The position numbers and the translations under genes are program-made. Source: Longispora fulva (lineage in GTDB: Bacteria > Actinomycetota > Actinomycetes > Mycobacteriales > Micromonosporaceae). From it: DNA of 64,000 bases. Shown piece after piece: positions 33,180 to 43,477 of the stretch. How positions within the stretch are numbered: position 1 is the first letter of the stretch; every line of letters starts with the position of its first letter. The stretch covers positions 5,208,001 to 5,272,000 of the forward strand of contig NZ_JADOUF010000001.1 in the NCBI RefSeq assembly GCF_015751905.1, read 5' to 3'. The notes under the pieces were generated by a model that ran no database searches, was not told where the DNA came from, and worked only from the letters and a program-made list of their open reading frames with translations.

Positions 33180-35042
<1,863 letters not shown>

Positions 35043-35126
35043 GGTGTCCTCGGGTCGATGGGCGTGGGCTGTCTCCGATGATCCCACAAACCGCGTGGCA
35101 CCCCGGCTGGTGGCTGGTGCACGATC

Positions 35127-36101
35127 ATGACCATGCGCAACCCCGCCGTCGACTACACCGCCACCGCGGTCCGCCCGGCATGGGATTCCCTGCCGGAATC
35201 CGTCCGTTCCCTGGTCTCCGACCGGCTCGGCGGACCGGTCACGTCCGGCCCGTCCGCCGGCGCCGGCTTCTCCGGCGGATTCGCGGCCGTGGTGCGCGGC
35301 TCCGGCCAGTTCTTCGTGAAAGCGGTCAGCGAGACCGACAGCCCCCACATCGCCGCCAACTACCGGCGCGAGGCCGTGATCAACCAGGCCCTTCCTTCCG
35401 GGGTACCGGTCCCCCGCGTGCACTGGATCGACCAGGTCGACGGCTGGGTCGTCCTCGCCCTCGACCCGGTCGACAGCGCCCGGATGCCCGGCCTCGACGA
35501 CCTGGACCGGGTGCTCGCCTCCTGGCACGGGGTGATCGACGCCCTGGCCACCCCGTCCCAGGCGCTCCTCGACGTGGGCCTGAACACAGCCGAGGACGAC
35601 AACGGCCCGGCCTTCGCCGGCTGGCGACGGATCGCCGCCGGGGAGATCCCCTCATCGATCCTGGGCGACTGGTTCCCCCGCGAACTGATCACCCCACTCG
35701 CCGTACTGGAGGACGGCTGGGCCCCGGCCACCGCCGGCACGGCCGTCGTCCACCACGACCTGCGGATGGACAACGTCGTCCTCGACGGCGAGGGCGCCCC
35801 GTGGTTCTGCGACTGGAACTGGCCGGCGCTCGCCGCCAGCTGGCTCGACCTGCCGCCGCTGCTGGTCCCGGCGTTCGCGGCGGGCCGGGACACCTCGGCT
35901 CTGCTCGCCGCCCAGCCGTGCATGACCGGCGTGTCCCCGGAACAGGTGGACGCGCTCCTCGCGGCCGTCGCCGGATACTGGCTGGTGGCCGGCTCGCACG
36001 ACTTCATCCCGGCGTCGCCCTGGCTGCGCCAGCACCAGACGTGGTCCGGCGAGGCCACGGTGCGGTGGATCGCCCAACGACGGGGCTGGACGCTGAACTA
36101 A
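35127..36101 (+). CDS. Aminoglycoside-phosphotransferase-fold kinase
   Basis: Protein of 324 aa with the APH/choline kinase fold. The ATP site Lys is in QFFVKAVS, and the catalytic loop [24 protein letters not shown] holds the HxDxxxxN and the Asp of the DFG-equivalent (CDW). The substrate could be a small alcohol or an antibiotic; nothing around points to resistance. Starts at ATG 35127 or ATG 35133. It lies divergent from lepA with an 84-base gap. Confidence 0.8.
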   Translation: MTMRNPAVDYTATAVRPAWDSLPESVRSLVSDRLGGPVTSGPSAGAGFSGGFAAVVRGSGQFFVKAVSETDSPHIAANYRREAVINQALPSGVPVPRVHWIDQVDGWVVLALDPVDSARMPGLDDLDRVLASWHGVIDALATPSQALLDVGLNTAEDDNGPAFAGWRRIAAGEIPSSILGDWFPRELITPLAVLEDGWAPATAGTAVVHHDLRMDNVVLDGEGAPWFCDWNWPALAASWLDLPPLLVPAFAAGRDTSALLAAQPCMTGVSPEQVDALLAAVAGYWLVAGSHDFIPASPWLRQHQTWSGEATVRWIAQRRGWTLN

Positions 36102-36165
36102 GCTCCTGACCTGGGGTTCCGTCCAGGTGTCCCCGGCCTGGGTCCGGGTCTGAGTTGGGCTCATT

Positions 36166-36194
36166 TTGGCCCCAACGGCGCGGGCTGGTAACCT
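36166..36194 (+). promoter_or_regulatory. rpsT: Probable promoter of rpsT
   Basis: TTGGCC (36166-36171) and TAACCT (36189-36194) are 17 bases apart, a sigma-70-like pair upstream of the ribosomal protein gene. The 5' leader is about 90 bases. Confidence 0.4.
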
Positions 36195-36286
36195 TGCAAT
36201 TCGCGCGTGCCCATTCGTGGATCTGATCCGTGAGGACGGCGTGCGTTTGGTAAATGACCCGACTCACAAGACCGAGGCTGTGTCGC

Positions 36287-36553
36287 GTGGCGAATATCAA
36301 GTCCCAGATCAAGCGCAACCGGCAGAACGAGAAGGCTCGCCTGCGCAACAAGGCGGTCAAGTCTTCGCTGAAGACCGCCATCCGTAAGTACCGCGAGGCG
36401 GTCACGGGCGGCAACGTCGAGGCTGCTGGTGAGCTCCTGAAGGACGCCACCCGCAAGCTGGACAAGGCTGCGAGCAAGGGCGTCATCCACAAGAACCAGG
36501 CCGCGAACCGCAAGTCGTCGATCGCGACCGACTTCGCCAAGCTGTCTGCCTAG
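36287..36553 (+). CDS. rpsT: 30S ribosomal protein S20
   Basis: Protein of 88 aa, very basic and helical, starting [21 protein letters not shown] and ending [12 protein letters not shown]. The GTG at 36287 is the standard first residue of S20 in actinobacteria (MANIKSQ). S20 binds the 5' domain of 16S rRNA early in 30S assembly. A 27-base terminator follows. Confidence 0.97.
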   Translation: MANIKSQIKRNRQNEKARLRNKAVKSSLKTAIRKYREAVTGGNVEAAGELLKDATRKLDKAASKGVIHKNQAANRKSSIATDFAKLSA

Positions 36554-36567
36554 TCAGACCTCTACTG

Positions 36568-36594
36568 AGCCGTCCCAGCATCGCTGGGGCGGCT
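36568..36594 (+). terminator. rpsT: rpsT terminator
   Basis: AGCCGTCCCAGC-ATC-GCTGGGGCGGCT forms an 11- to 12-bp stem with a triloop; a T-rich TAGTGTCGTTT follows. It lies 14 bases past the S20 stop. Confidence 0.8.
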
Positions 36595-36656
36595 TAGTGT
36601 CGTTTCCGCCACACTGCACTGTCCGGTTCTCCCCCGTCCGGTACTAAGATGCGGCG

Positions 36657-37808
36657 GTGACGACGCCTTCGCAGCCGCAACCTGACCCGTCCGCCGTCCC
36701 GGCACCGCCCGAGGGCGGCGTTCCGCTGTACTGGCCGGAGAATCAGGCCCCGGCGTCAGCTCCGGCCCAGGCCGGGCCCGCGCACCAGCCGCTGTGGCCG
36801 GCCGAGGACCCCCAGTCGCCCCTGATCCCGGGCCCGCCCGTGCCGAGTCCGCCGTCGGGGAGCCCCACCTGGTACGTGCCCGGGCAGGACGAGGTCGGCT
36901 CCCCCGCGCAGCCGGGCTCGTCGCAGGAGATCCTGGGGCACGCGTCGCAGGTGACAGGACAGGACTGGGCGGGGCAGCAGCCGGCACAGACCGGAGCGTC
37001 CCCGTGGCAGTCCAACCCCTACGCGGCTCCCGCACCGGGAGCCGACCCGTACGCCGCAGCGCCCTACGGGGCGCAGCCTGCCGCACCGTATGCCGCGCCG
37101 TATGGGGCGCAGCCGGGGGCCTACGGCTCGCCGTCCGGGCCCTACGGCGCGGGTCAGGCCCCGCCGTACGGGCAGCCGGCCTACGGGACGCCCGGCTACT
37201 CGCCGCAGCAGCCCCCCGGCCGGTCCGGCGTCAACGTCGGTCTGGTCGTCGGGCTCGTCGCCGTGACGCTCGTCATCGTCCTGCTCGGCTCGGCCGCGCT
37301 CGTCTGGGCCCTCAACCGCGACTCCACCCCGACCGGTCAAGGCACCCCGACCGGGGCGATCACCGGCCTCGTCGACTACCGGACCACCAACCCCGGCGCG
37401 CTGACGCAGAACCACACCACCGACCCGGTGACCTACCCCATGTCCCCACCGGCCGGCGGCCCGCACTTCCCGGTCTGGCAGAACTGCATGGGCGACGTGT
37501 ACACCAAGAAGATCACTTCGGAGAAGGCCGTGCACAGCCTGGAACACGGGGCCGTGTGGATCACCTACGACCCGCAGCGGGTGGGGGCCGCGGACGTGGA
37601 GAAGTTGGCTGCGAGGGTGCGTGGCGTGGAGTACACGTTGATGAGTCCTTTTCCGGGGCAGGGGCCGAAGATCTCGATCCAGGCCTGGGGGTACCAGCTC
37701 GGGGTCGACAGCGCGAGCGACAAGCGGATCGGCCAGTTCCTGCAGAAGTACCGGGTGACGGCCAGCCTGGAGCCCGGGGCGGTGTGCTCGGGCGGGGCTA
37801 CCGAATAG
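36657..37808 (+). CDS. DUF3105 membrane protein with Pro/Gly-rich N-terminus
   Basis: Protein of 383 aa. The first about 185 residues are disordered, rich in Pro, Gly, Ala, Tyr and Gln (repeats of the type PYAAPYGAQP). A single membrane span (VGLVVGLVAVTLVIVLLGSAALVWAL) follows at about 196-222, and then a DUF3105 extracytoplasmic domain with YRTTNPGALTQNHTTDPVTYPMSPPAGGPHFPVWQNC and HSLEHGAVWITYDP. The conserved His residues suggest copper or other metal binding in this family, by inference. Start GTG at 36657. Confidence 0.85.
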   Translation: MTTPSQPQPDPSAVPAPPEGGVPLYWPENQAPASAPAQAGPAHQPLWPAEDPQSPLIPGPPVPSPPSGSPTWYVPGQDEVGSPAQPGSSQEILGHASQVTGQDWAGQQPAQTGASPWQSNPYAAPAPGADPYAAAPYGAQPAAPYAAPYGAQPGAYGSPSGPYGAGQAPPYGQPAYGTPGYSPQQPPGRSGVNVGLVVGLVAVTLVIVLLGSAALVWALNRDSTPTGQGTPTGAITGLVDYRTTNPGALTQNHTTDPVTYPMSPPAGGPHFPVWQNCMGDVYTKKITSEKAVHSLEHGAVWITYDPQRVGAADVEKLAARVRGVEYTLMSPFPGQGPKISIQAWGYQLGVDSASDKRIGQFLQKYRVTASLEPGAVCSGGATE

Positions 37809-37852
37809 GGGGCGCCGGGGGTGGTCTGCTAGTCTTTCCGAGGTTCGCAAGG

Positions 37853-37927
37853 GCCCCCGTAGCTCAGGGGATAGAGCGCTGCCCTCCGGAGGCAGAAGCG
37901 CAGGTTCGAATCCTGCCGGGGGCACCA
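37853..37927 (+). tRNA. tRNA-Arg (anticodon CCG)
   Basis: The acceptor arms GCCCCCG and CGGGGGC, a D arm with AGCTCAGGGGATAGAGC, an anticodon stem CTGCC/GGCAG with loop CTCCGGA (anticodon CCG), and a T arm with GGTTCGAATCC are all present. The CCA end is encoded. The 3' end is a common target of tyrosine integrases, and an integrase remnant lies just beyond. Confidence 0.97.
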
Positions 37928-37944
37928 CAGTCTGAACAGGCAAA

Positions 37945-37983
37945 AGAAGCCTCTGACCAGCCGTTTGGCGGTCAGAGGCTTCT
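37945..37983 (+). terminator. tRNA-Arg terminator
   Basis: AGAAGCCTCTGACC and GGTCAGAGGCTTCT form a perfect 14-bp stem; an inner GCC-GTTT-GGC extends it. CTCGTCTT follows. Confidence 0.85.
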
Positions 37984-38031
37984 CTCGTCTTACCCGGCTA
38001 TCCACGGCCGTTTCCGGCTCTCAGCGGCTGC

Positions 38032-38819
38032 TCATGCCAAATACGTGCGCAAGTTTTGCGCGGGCCGATGACCGAATGCGGCCTGCACTCGCTGCCGCAG
38101 AATCTCCGTCCCGCCATCGAGGCACTTGGCGTAGATCTTGTGCAGGATCTCCACCGAGTGCCCCGCCCACTCAGCTACATCGGTGGACGGCACTCCCCCG
38201 TTGAGCCACGTGGACACTGCGGCGTGCCGCAGGTCATAGGGCGTCGCGGCGAGCGGGCCGGCAGCGACGGACGCGGTGAAGACGCTCGCCCTTGTTTTCC
38301 TCCACGTTCGGTTGATCGTGAACTTCGGCAGTTCGCTGCCGTTGCGCTCCCCCACGAACAGCCGACCGTCGTCGGCGGTGCCAAACAGCTTGATGTGCTC
38401 GTGCAGGAGAGCCGTCAGCTCGGGCGGGCACGGTACCGTCCTGGTCTCTCCGATGGCCCGCTGCTTGGGCTGACGCCGCTCACGGTTCGCCCCGCTGTCG
38501 GTCCACGCCTTCCCGCGTAGGGCTCCGCGAACTCCAGATGAATCTCTCCCCACCCCGCTTCGGGAATCGACAGGTTCTCCATGGCGAGGGCTACGGCCTC
38601 CTCGGGTCGCATCGCAGCCAAGCAGAGGCACCCGAAGAACGCCACCAGGCGCGGGCCGCTGCCCTGCTGATCGCGAACCGCCCGCAGTAGCGTGCGCGCC
38701 TGGAACGGGTTGGCCACCGACCGGCGGTCAACCGTGTGGACCGTTCGCGGCGCTGTCCGGAAACACTGCGATCGGCTCGAAACTCGCGCCCATTTCTGGA
38801 ACCTGGAGCGTAGTTTGAT
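38032..38819 (-). pseudogene. Tyrosine integrase remnant: 5' truncated and frameshifted
   Basis: Read in two frames this is a phage-type tyrosine recombinase. The first frame (TVHTVDRRSVANPFQARTLL, LVAFFGCLCLAAMRPEEAVAL with the first catalytic Arg) runs to about 38512. The second has DSGANRERRQPKQRAI, YDLRHAAVSTWLNGG (R-H box), WAGHSVEILHKIYAKC (the H and nucleophile Y) and the C-terminus. A single missing base in a short T tract of the + strand near 38510 (AA on the coding strand) breaks the frame. An in-frame stop at about 38820 and no N-terminal SAM-like domain show truncation as well. It ends 49 bases beyond the tRNA-Arg terminator: a fossil of an integrated element. Confidence 0.8.
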
Positions 38820-38823
38820 CTAG

Positions 38824-39678
38824 GTGAAGGGCGCAGGAGAAGACCCGCAGCCAGCGATGCGGTCAATGGCCGGCGAACCTGTCTCAACGCCCATGACGAC
38901 GGCCTCCCGCGAGTCTTCGACGCTCTATCAAGCCGCCGACGGCAGTGAACTGCCCCTGCTGGTCTTCGAACCGGGCGACGGCACACCGCCCCGTGCGGGC
39001 ATCGTCATGTTCCACGGCGGCGCGCTGCGCCAGGGATCGGCCGACACCCTCGCGCCGCACTGCCGCACCCTGGCGGCACGCGGAATCCTCGCGGCCTCCG
39101 CCGGGTACCGACTGCTCGGGCACGGCGCCGCCAGCATCGACGACTGCATCGCAGATGTCCGGCGCGCGATCGAACAGTTCGCGCGACTGGCCGACCAGCG
39201 CGGCCTGGGAGCATCGCGTCTGGCCTCGGGTGGCAGTTCGGCTGGGGCTCACCTCGCCCTGGTCGCCGCGATGATCGCCCCGAACGAGCCCGCCCCGGCA
39301 CCGAAGCCCGGCGTCGCAGCCGTCGTGGCCCTCAACCCCGCCGGGCTCGATCTACGCTCCCTCGCCCCAGACGCACAACGCAGCCTCGAACAGCAGGCCG
39401 GCATCCGCGAAGGCCGACTGACCGACTACTCAATGATCGAGTTCGTACAGCCGGGAAACCCACCGACACTGATTCACCACGGCACCCGCGACGAGGTCGA
39501 GCCGATCGAAAGCGTGCGGCGGTACCGAGACGCGATGGAGCGCTCGGGCAACGAGTGCACGCTTCGCGAGTACGAACACGCCGAACACGGATTCCACTAT
39601 CCGGGCAACAGCACGCACTTCGACGACGTCATCGCCGACACAGCGCGGTTCCTCCTCGACCTGATCACAGCGAAGTGA
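38824..39678 (+). CDS. Alpha/beta hydrolase (esterase/acetyl-hydrolase type)
   Basis: Protein of 284 aa at most. The oxyanion motif HGGA (MFHGGALRQGS), the nucleophile elbow GGSSAGAHLAL, the acid in HGTRDEVEPIE and the catalytic His in EHGFHY give a complete hormone-sensitive-lipase-like esterase. The start is uncertain: GTG 38824 lacks a ribosome site and ATG 38893 (MTTASRESS) begins closer to the fold. The codon pattern is similar to its surroundings. It sits next to the integrase remnant, so it may have arrived with the element. Confidence 0.75.
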   Translation: MKGAGEDPQPAMRSMAGEPVSTPMTTASRESSTLYQAADGSELPLLVFEPGDGTPPRAGIVMFHGGALRQGSADTLAPHCRTLAARGILAASAGYRLLGHGAASIDDCIADVRRAIEQFARLADQRGLGASRLASGGSSAGAHLALVAAMIAPNEPAPAPKPGVAAVVALNPAGLDLRSLAPDAQRSLEQQAGIREGRLTDYSMIEFVQPGNPPTLIHHGTRDEVEPIESVRRYRDAMERSGNECTLREYEHAEHGFHYPGNSTHFDDVIADTARFLLDLITAK

Positions 39679-40489
39679 ACGGGCAGACATCCACGTCGGG
39701 CCGCTGCTCCGGGAGTGGCGACAGCGACGGAATCTGCCCCAACTGGACCTTGCCCACCTGGCGGACACCTCAGCCCGGCATGTGAGCTTCGTGGAGACCG
39801 GCCGCTCGCGGCCCAGTCGAGCCCTGCTATCGCGGCTGGCGGACCATCTTGACGTCCCCGTCAGGCACCGCAACGCCCTGTACGTGGCGGCGGGATACGC
39901 GCCGGCCTTCGAACGGTCCCGGCTGGACTCCCCCCGGCTCAGGCTCGTCAACCAGACCATCGAACGCCTCTTCGAGGCCTACGAACCCTTCCCCGCTCTG
40001 GCCCTCGACGCCGACGAGGACATCGTCTCGATGAACCGCGGGGCCGCGCTGCTCGCCCGCGACCTCCCCGCCAGACTGCTCGAACCGCCCGTCAATCTCA
40101 TGCGCGTGGCGCTGCACCCGGACGGACTGGCCCGCCAGATCGTGAACCTGGCGGAGTGGCGCGAGCACATGCTCGGACGGCTCTACCGGCAGATGATCCA
40201 CTCAGGACTGCCGAGCCTGCGCTCCCTGTACCAGGAGGTGTCGGGGTACGCGGACACACACGTGGGCACCGGGGCAGTGGTGGACGACAGCGTTCTGACC
40301 CAGCTGCACATGCGCCTGTTCGACACCGAGATTCGACTGTTCAGCACCATCACGACGTTCGGCGCCACCACCGACATGACCGTGGCGGAGCTGTCGCTGG
40401 AGACCTTCCACCCTGCCGACGACCACACCGCCAAGGTCTTCAGAAAGGCGCTGGAGGCCAGAACGGAACCGGCGCGCCCGGCCGGATGA
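39675..40489 (+). pseudogene. XRE/MmyB-like regulator, frameshifted near its start
   Basis: The C-terminal 230 residues give a full MmyB-like ligand-binding domain (PPVNLMRVALHPDGLARQIVNLAEW, as in the gene at 55478) after the helix-turn-helix (WRQRRNLPQLDLAHLADTSARHVSFVETGRSRPSR). The helix-turn-helix part is in a frame that has no ATG, GTG or TTG before a stop at 39662-39664. A GTG at 39675 coupled to the hydrolase stop opens the other frame, so one lost base around 39688-39694 separates them. It may be a pseudogene or use a rare start; a sequencing slip is also possible. Confidence 0.65.
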
Positions 40490-40522
40490 ACGTGAGCGGA
40501 AAGGCCTTCCGTTCCATCCGGC
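40481..40522 (+). terminator. Two-part hairpin at the end of the XRE gene
   Basis: GCCGGATG/CATCCGGC outer stem encloses CGGAA-AGGCC-TTCCG; it covers the XRE stop at 40487-40489. Confidence 0.6.
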
Positions 40523-40559
40523 CTCCGGCTCTCACCGGCCTCATGCGCACGTGTGCCGT

Positions 40560-40820
40560 TCGCCGTTCAGCTGGCCGAGCACACGCGGGCGCACCGGTGA
40601 GTTCCTCGCCGAGATGTCGGCCCTGGGCGCCACGGTCGACCTGCGATTCCGCTTCTCCGAAGGCCACGTCACCTCCGATCTCGCCTCCGAGCGCGGCCTC
40701 TACCAACGGGTACTGCCCACGAAGGACGAACAGCGGTCCGGCTACGGCCGCTTCCACACGATCGCCCGCAAGCACGACGGCGGCTGGCGACTCACCGTGG
40801 ACTACAGTTTCGCCAGGGCC
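40560..40820 (+). pseudogene. NTF2-like (DUF4440/SgcJ-type) remnant
   Basis: One frame reads GEFLAEMSALGATVDLRFRF ... GGWRLTVDYSFA, the second half of a SgcJ/EcaC-type NTF2-like domain, while the preceding 30 residues (QLAEHTR...) are in another frame. No start codon with a ribosome site fits. Its tail overlaps the convergent gene at 40802. An MmyB-like XRE gene is followed by an NTF2-like gene here, as XRE 55478 is opposite an NTF2-like gene at 56389, so this may be a decayed copy of the same pair. Region 40490-40801 holds nothing else visible. Confidence 0.4.
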
Positions 40821-41104
40821 AGCGGCACGCGCACCAGGTCCGTGTCCACGCCCGGTCGGGCCGGAACGAGGCTGAAGCCCTGTTCGGACGTCGGGTCGTA
40901 GGCCACCACGAGGCCGTGGGCGCGGAGTCGGGCGGTCCAGTCGCGTACCCGGAAATGGGTTTCCAGGTCCAGCTGGTCGCCGGCCCGGCGGCGCTCCTCG
41001 TCGCGCAGGCGGGTGAGGAGGAGGTGGAACTGGTGGATCGGGCGGGGTTCCCAGGGGATGAGGTCGCTGAACCGGGTCCGGGTCTCCTCTGCCATCAGTG
41101 TCAT
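40802..41104 (-). CDS. Unknown 100-aa protein
   Basis: Protein of 100 aa starting at ATG 41104, with AAGGA six bases upstream. The body (RFSDLIPWEPRPIHQFHLLLTRLRDEERRRAGDQLD) is charged and helical, followed by a predicted beta strand region (LVVAYDPTSEQGFSLVPAR) and a Val/Leu-rich tail. There is no signal peptide, no Cys and no recognisable domain. A role in the integrated element is likely by location. It could be a small DNA-binding or regulatory protein; I cannot assign it. Confidence 0.6.
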   Translation of the reverse strand: MTLMAEETRTRFSDLIPWEPRPIHQFHLLLTRLRDEERRRAGDQLDLETHFRVRDWTARLRAHGLVVAYDPTSEQGFSLVPARPGVDTDLVRVPLALAKL

Positions 41105-41200
41105 TGTTGTTCCTTCGTTGTCATACATGCATCGACCACGGTAGGCGCACAGACAGCGGCTTGTCGCCGGATTTAGCAGCTCAGAGACATGCGACTCCGG

Positions 41201-42097
41201 TCACTCCGCGAGTTGGAAGTGCCAGAGGACGAGGGCCGTCATGCCGGCGCGGGCGGCGTTCGCGGCTTCGGGGATCCAGGGGTGCAGGGCCCAGACGTCC
41301 GGCGGCTGGGTCAGGTCGAGGGGTTCGGCGACATCATCCGGCTCGACCGTTACCGGGCGGGCGGGTTCCTCGCAGGCGCGGACCAGGAATCCGTGCTGGA
41401 GTGCGGCGCGCAGGTACTCGCCTGTGGAGTGGCGCCAGTTGCGCATGTAGCCGACGTTTCCGTCGGTGTCGTGCTCAAAGAGCGGGTACAGGGTCGACCC
41501 GATGAAGTGACCGGGCATGGTGGAGATGATCAGGTGTCCGCCCGGCTTGAGGACGCGGGCCGCCTCGGCGAAGAACAGTCCCAGGTCCTGCAGGTGGGAC
41601 AGGGCGAGTGTGCACACGACGTGGTCGGCGCTCGCGTCGTCGACGGGGAGCGCGGTGAAGGAGGCTTCCGCGAACTCCGCTTCGGGGACGTTGTCGTGCG
41701 CGCGGGCCAGCATGCCCGGTGAGATGTCGAATCCGAGGACTCGGTGGCCGCGTCGGGCGAGTTCGCGGCTGATCCGGCCGGTGCCGCACGCCGCGTCGAT
41801 GGTCACTCCCGGCTCGAGTTCGTCCAGCACGGGGAGCAGGACCTCATCCTGGATGGGGAAGGCCCCGTTGGGCTCGCCGTCGTAGGTCACGGCCCAGTTG
41901 TCGTAGCCATGCTCGGTCGGCATGACCGGGATGTCGGTGCCGGCCCCGAACTCGTCGGCGCGGTCGAGGAGGTCGCGGATCTCGGCGATCCGGGCGGCGG
42001 TGAAGTCACGGTCGTGTTCGCCGGCGAACGCCCGCAGCAGGGCCACTCCCTCCAGGCCGAGGAGGTAGGCGAGGGGATGCTGGTGGATGGATGACAT
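41201..42097 (-). CDS. Class I SAM-dependent methyltransferase
   Basis: Protein of 298 aa. Motif I is TIDAACGTGRISRELARRGHRVLGFDISPGM (residues about 98-128), with the Asp ligand in GFD. The next conserved strand (VVCTLALSHLQDLGLFF) and VLKPGGHLIISTMPGHF complete the Methyltransf_11 type. About 85 N-terminal residues precede the core. ATG at 42097. The gene is 96 bases upstream of the unknown gene at 40802; both run on the minus strand and could share a promoter in 42098-42433. Confidence 0.8.
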   Translation of the reverse strand: MSSIHQHPLAYLLGLEGVALLRAFAGEHDRDFTAARIAEIRDLLDRADEFGAGTDIPVMPTEHGYDNWAVTYDGEPNGAFPIQDEVLLPVLDELEPGVTIDAACGTGRISRELARRGHRVLGFDISPGMLARAHDNVPEAEFAEASFTALPVDDASADHVVCTLALSHLQDLGLFFAEAARVLKPGGHLIISTMPGHFIGSTLYPLFEHDTDGNVGYMRNWRHSTGEYLRAALQHGFLVRACEEPARPVTVEPDDVAEPLDLTQPPDVWALHPWIPEAANAARAGMTALVLWHFQLAE

Positions 42098-42433
42098 GTG
42101 GAGGGCAGCCTTCCGTGTCGGGTTCGAGGGCCCTGAGACACTTCCCGCCCCCGGCACCGAGCCTAGGCACCGCGCCGGAAACGGCAACCGAGTTACCGCT
42201 CCTGTCGGCCTCGCACTGGCCTGCGTCGTCGGCCTCCTCGTCGATGGCCGGCTCCCGCTGGACGGGTCAACGGGTTCCCCCTTGTCGGCGACAGGTGAGG
42301 GATCCGGGGCAACCGCAAGGTCTTGGCCACAGGCTGTTGCGCCTTCGCTACTGAGTGAGTTTCTCAATCGTAAAATCAAAGAAGTTAAGTTCTGGGTGTT
42401 GTGATCTTAAGATTTCTCAGGCAGCATAGGGGT
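42098..42433. other. 336-base gap without a gene
   Basis: No supported ORF was seen. The right 90 bases (from about 42345) are AT-rich and contain two similar elements, GTTTCTCAATCG and GATTTCTCAGG. This is the probable promoter area of the DUF2089 gene on the right and of the methyltransferase on the left. Confidence 0.4.
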
Positions 42434-42796
42434 ATGGAATGGCAGGAGCTGACGCAGCTCACCCAGGGGCAGCCGCTGGTCGTCGAGCGGGTGCGGCTGC
42501 CGGAGCGCGGGATCGTGATCGAGGGGGCCTTCGAGTTGCCGCAGCTCGCGCAGCTGGAGGTCTCCGACCAGGTGTTCGTCACGGCGTTCGTCCGCTGCCA
42601 CGGTTCCATCAAGGAGATGGAGCGGATCTTCGGGGTGAGCTACCCGACGATCAAGAACCGGTTGAACCGGATCGCCAACAGTCTCGAGTACATCGACACC
42701 GACCCCGCCCCGTCCCGGTCAGAGGTGCTGGAACGGCTCCAGCGAGGCGAGATCGACGTGCACGAGGCCGTCACGGAACTGCGGTCCCGCCAGTGA
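42434..42796 (+). CDS. DUF2089 family protein
   Basis: Protein of 120 aa starting MEWQELTQL. The DUF2089 helix-turn-helix is seen as FVRCHGSIKEMERIFGVSYPTIKNRLNRI (residues 50-78), typical of a sigma-like or regulatory DNA-binding domain. GTG at 42401 would add 11 residues but has no ribosome site. Proteins of this family precede a YvlB/SHOCT-like gene (as here) in an operon thought to act in envelope stress, so a transcriptional regulator is likely. Spacing to the next gene is 19 bases. Confidence 0.8.
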   Translation: MEWQELTQLTQGQPLVVERVRLPERGIVIEGAFELPQLAQLEVSDQVFVTAFVRCHGSIKEMERIFGVSYPTIKNRLNRIANSLEYIDTDPAPSRSEVLERLQRGEIDVHEAVTELRSRQ

Positions 42797-42815
42797 CAAC
42801 TCCAGGGGAGAGAAC

Positions 42816-43241
42816 ATGAACGACGAGCGCATGCAGGTACTGCAGATGGTGGCGTCCGGGCAGGTCACCGCCGAGGAGGGCGGCTTTCTGCTCGCCGCGC
42901 TGGACCACGACGGGGCCCCGGCCGCCGGGGGCGACGCCGTGGCGGCCCAGGGCCGGCCCAGGTATCTGCGGGTGATGGTCACCGAGCACGGGGAGCACGG
43001 CAAGAAGGTGAACGTCCGGGTGCCGATCCAGCTCCTTCGGGCCGGCGTGAAGCTCGGCACCATGCTGCCGGACCAGGCCAAGGACAAGGTCAACGACGCC
43101 CTGCGCCAGAAGGGTGCGGCGTTCGACATCAGCGGGCTCAAGGCCGAGGACCTCGACCTGCTGCTCGAACACCTCGACGACCTGACGGTCGACGTGGAGG
43201 GCGACAAGAGCAGCACGGTGCGGTTCAGCGTCGAGCGCTGA
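42816..43241 (+). CDS. YvlB/SHOCT-like protein linked to DUF2089
   Basis: Protein of 141 aa. The N-terminal helix pair MQVLQMVASGQVTAEEGGFLLAALD is the SHOCT-like motif of the YvlB/LiaX group. The rest is a beta-rich domain (YLRVMVTEHGEHGKKVNVRVPIQL) with two later helices. Role: unknown, perhaps regulation of phage-shock or envelope stress. ATG at 42816 with GGGGAGAG upstream. Its transcript ends at the hairpin at 43249. Confidence 0.75.
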   Translation: MNDERMQVLQMVASGQVTAEEGGFLLAALDHDGAPAAGGDAVAAQGRPRYLRVMVTEHGEHGKKVNVRVPIQLLRAGVKLGTMLPDQAKDKVNDALRQKGAAFDISGLKAEDLDLLLEHLDDLTVDVEGDKSSTVRFSVER

Positions 43242-43248
43242 ACCTGAC

Positions 43249-43278
43249 TGTGGTGCCGGCCGGTGGGCCGGCACCACA
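43249..43278. terminator. Bidirectional hairpin
   Basis: GTGGTGCCGGCC and GGCCGGCACCAC form a perfect 12-bp stem (13 with the outer T-A) around GGTG, 8 bases past the YvlB-like gene and 5 bases past the stop of the small minus-strand gene at 43283. Confidence 0.75.
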
Positions 43279-43282
43279 TGGT

Positions 43283-43375
43283 TCACCGGGTGGCGAGGAA
43301 ACCCAACGCCAGACCGGTGAGGAAACAGCAGACGGCGACTTTGGCGATGAACTCTCCGGAACACACGATCTTCAT
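43283..43375 (-). CDS. 30-aa single-span membrane peptide
   Basis: ATG at 43375 to TGA at 43283. The peptide begins MKIVCSGEFIAKVAVCC and continues with a hydrophobic span (FLTGLALGFLATR), ending in Arg: charge on both sides of one membrane helix. A strong bidirectional hairpin sits between this ORF and the convergent gene, as expected if both are real. There is no clear ribosome site (leaderless possible). Similar short peptides occur in actinobacteria, but I recall no name. Confidence 0.45.
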   Translation of the reverse strand: MKIVCSGEFIAKVAVCCFLTGLALGFLATR

Positions 43376-43477
43376 GGCACCGTTGTACGGTGGAAACGCG
43401 CGCGGCGTATACGGCCAGCGCGGACCGTCGTGGATGGACCTCCCGGCGCGGAGGTAACCGGAGAGAGGTCGCCGACC

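Noticed and set aside
37853-42433. Complete ICE or prophage at tRNA-Arg
   Set aside because: Only an integrase remnant and orphan genes are visible. There are no replication, transfer or structural genes and no second att copy.
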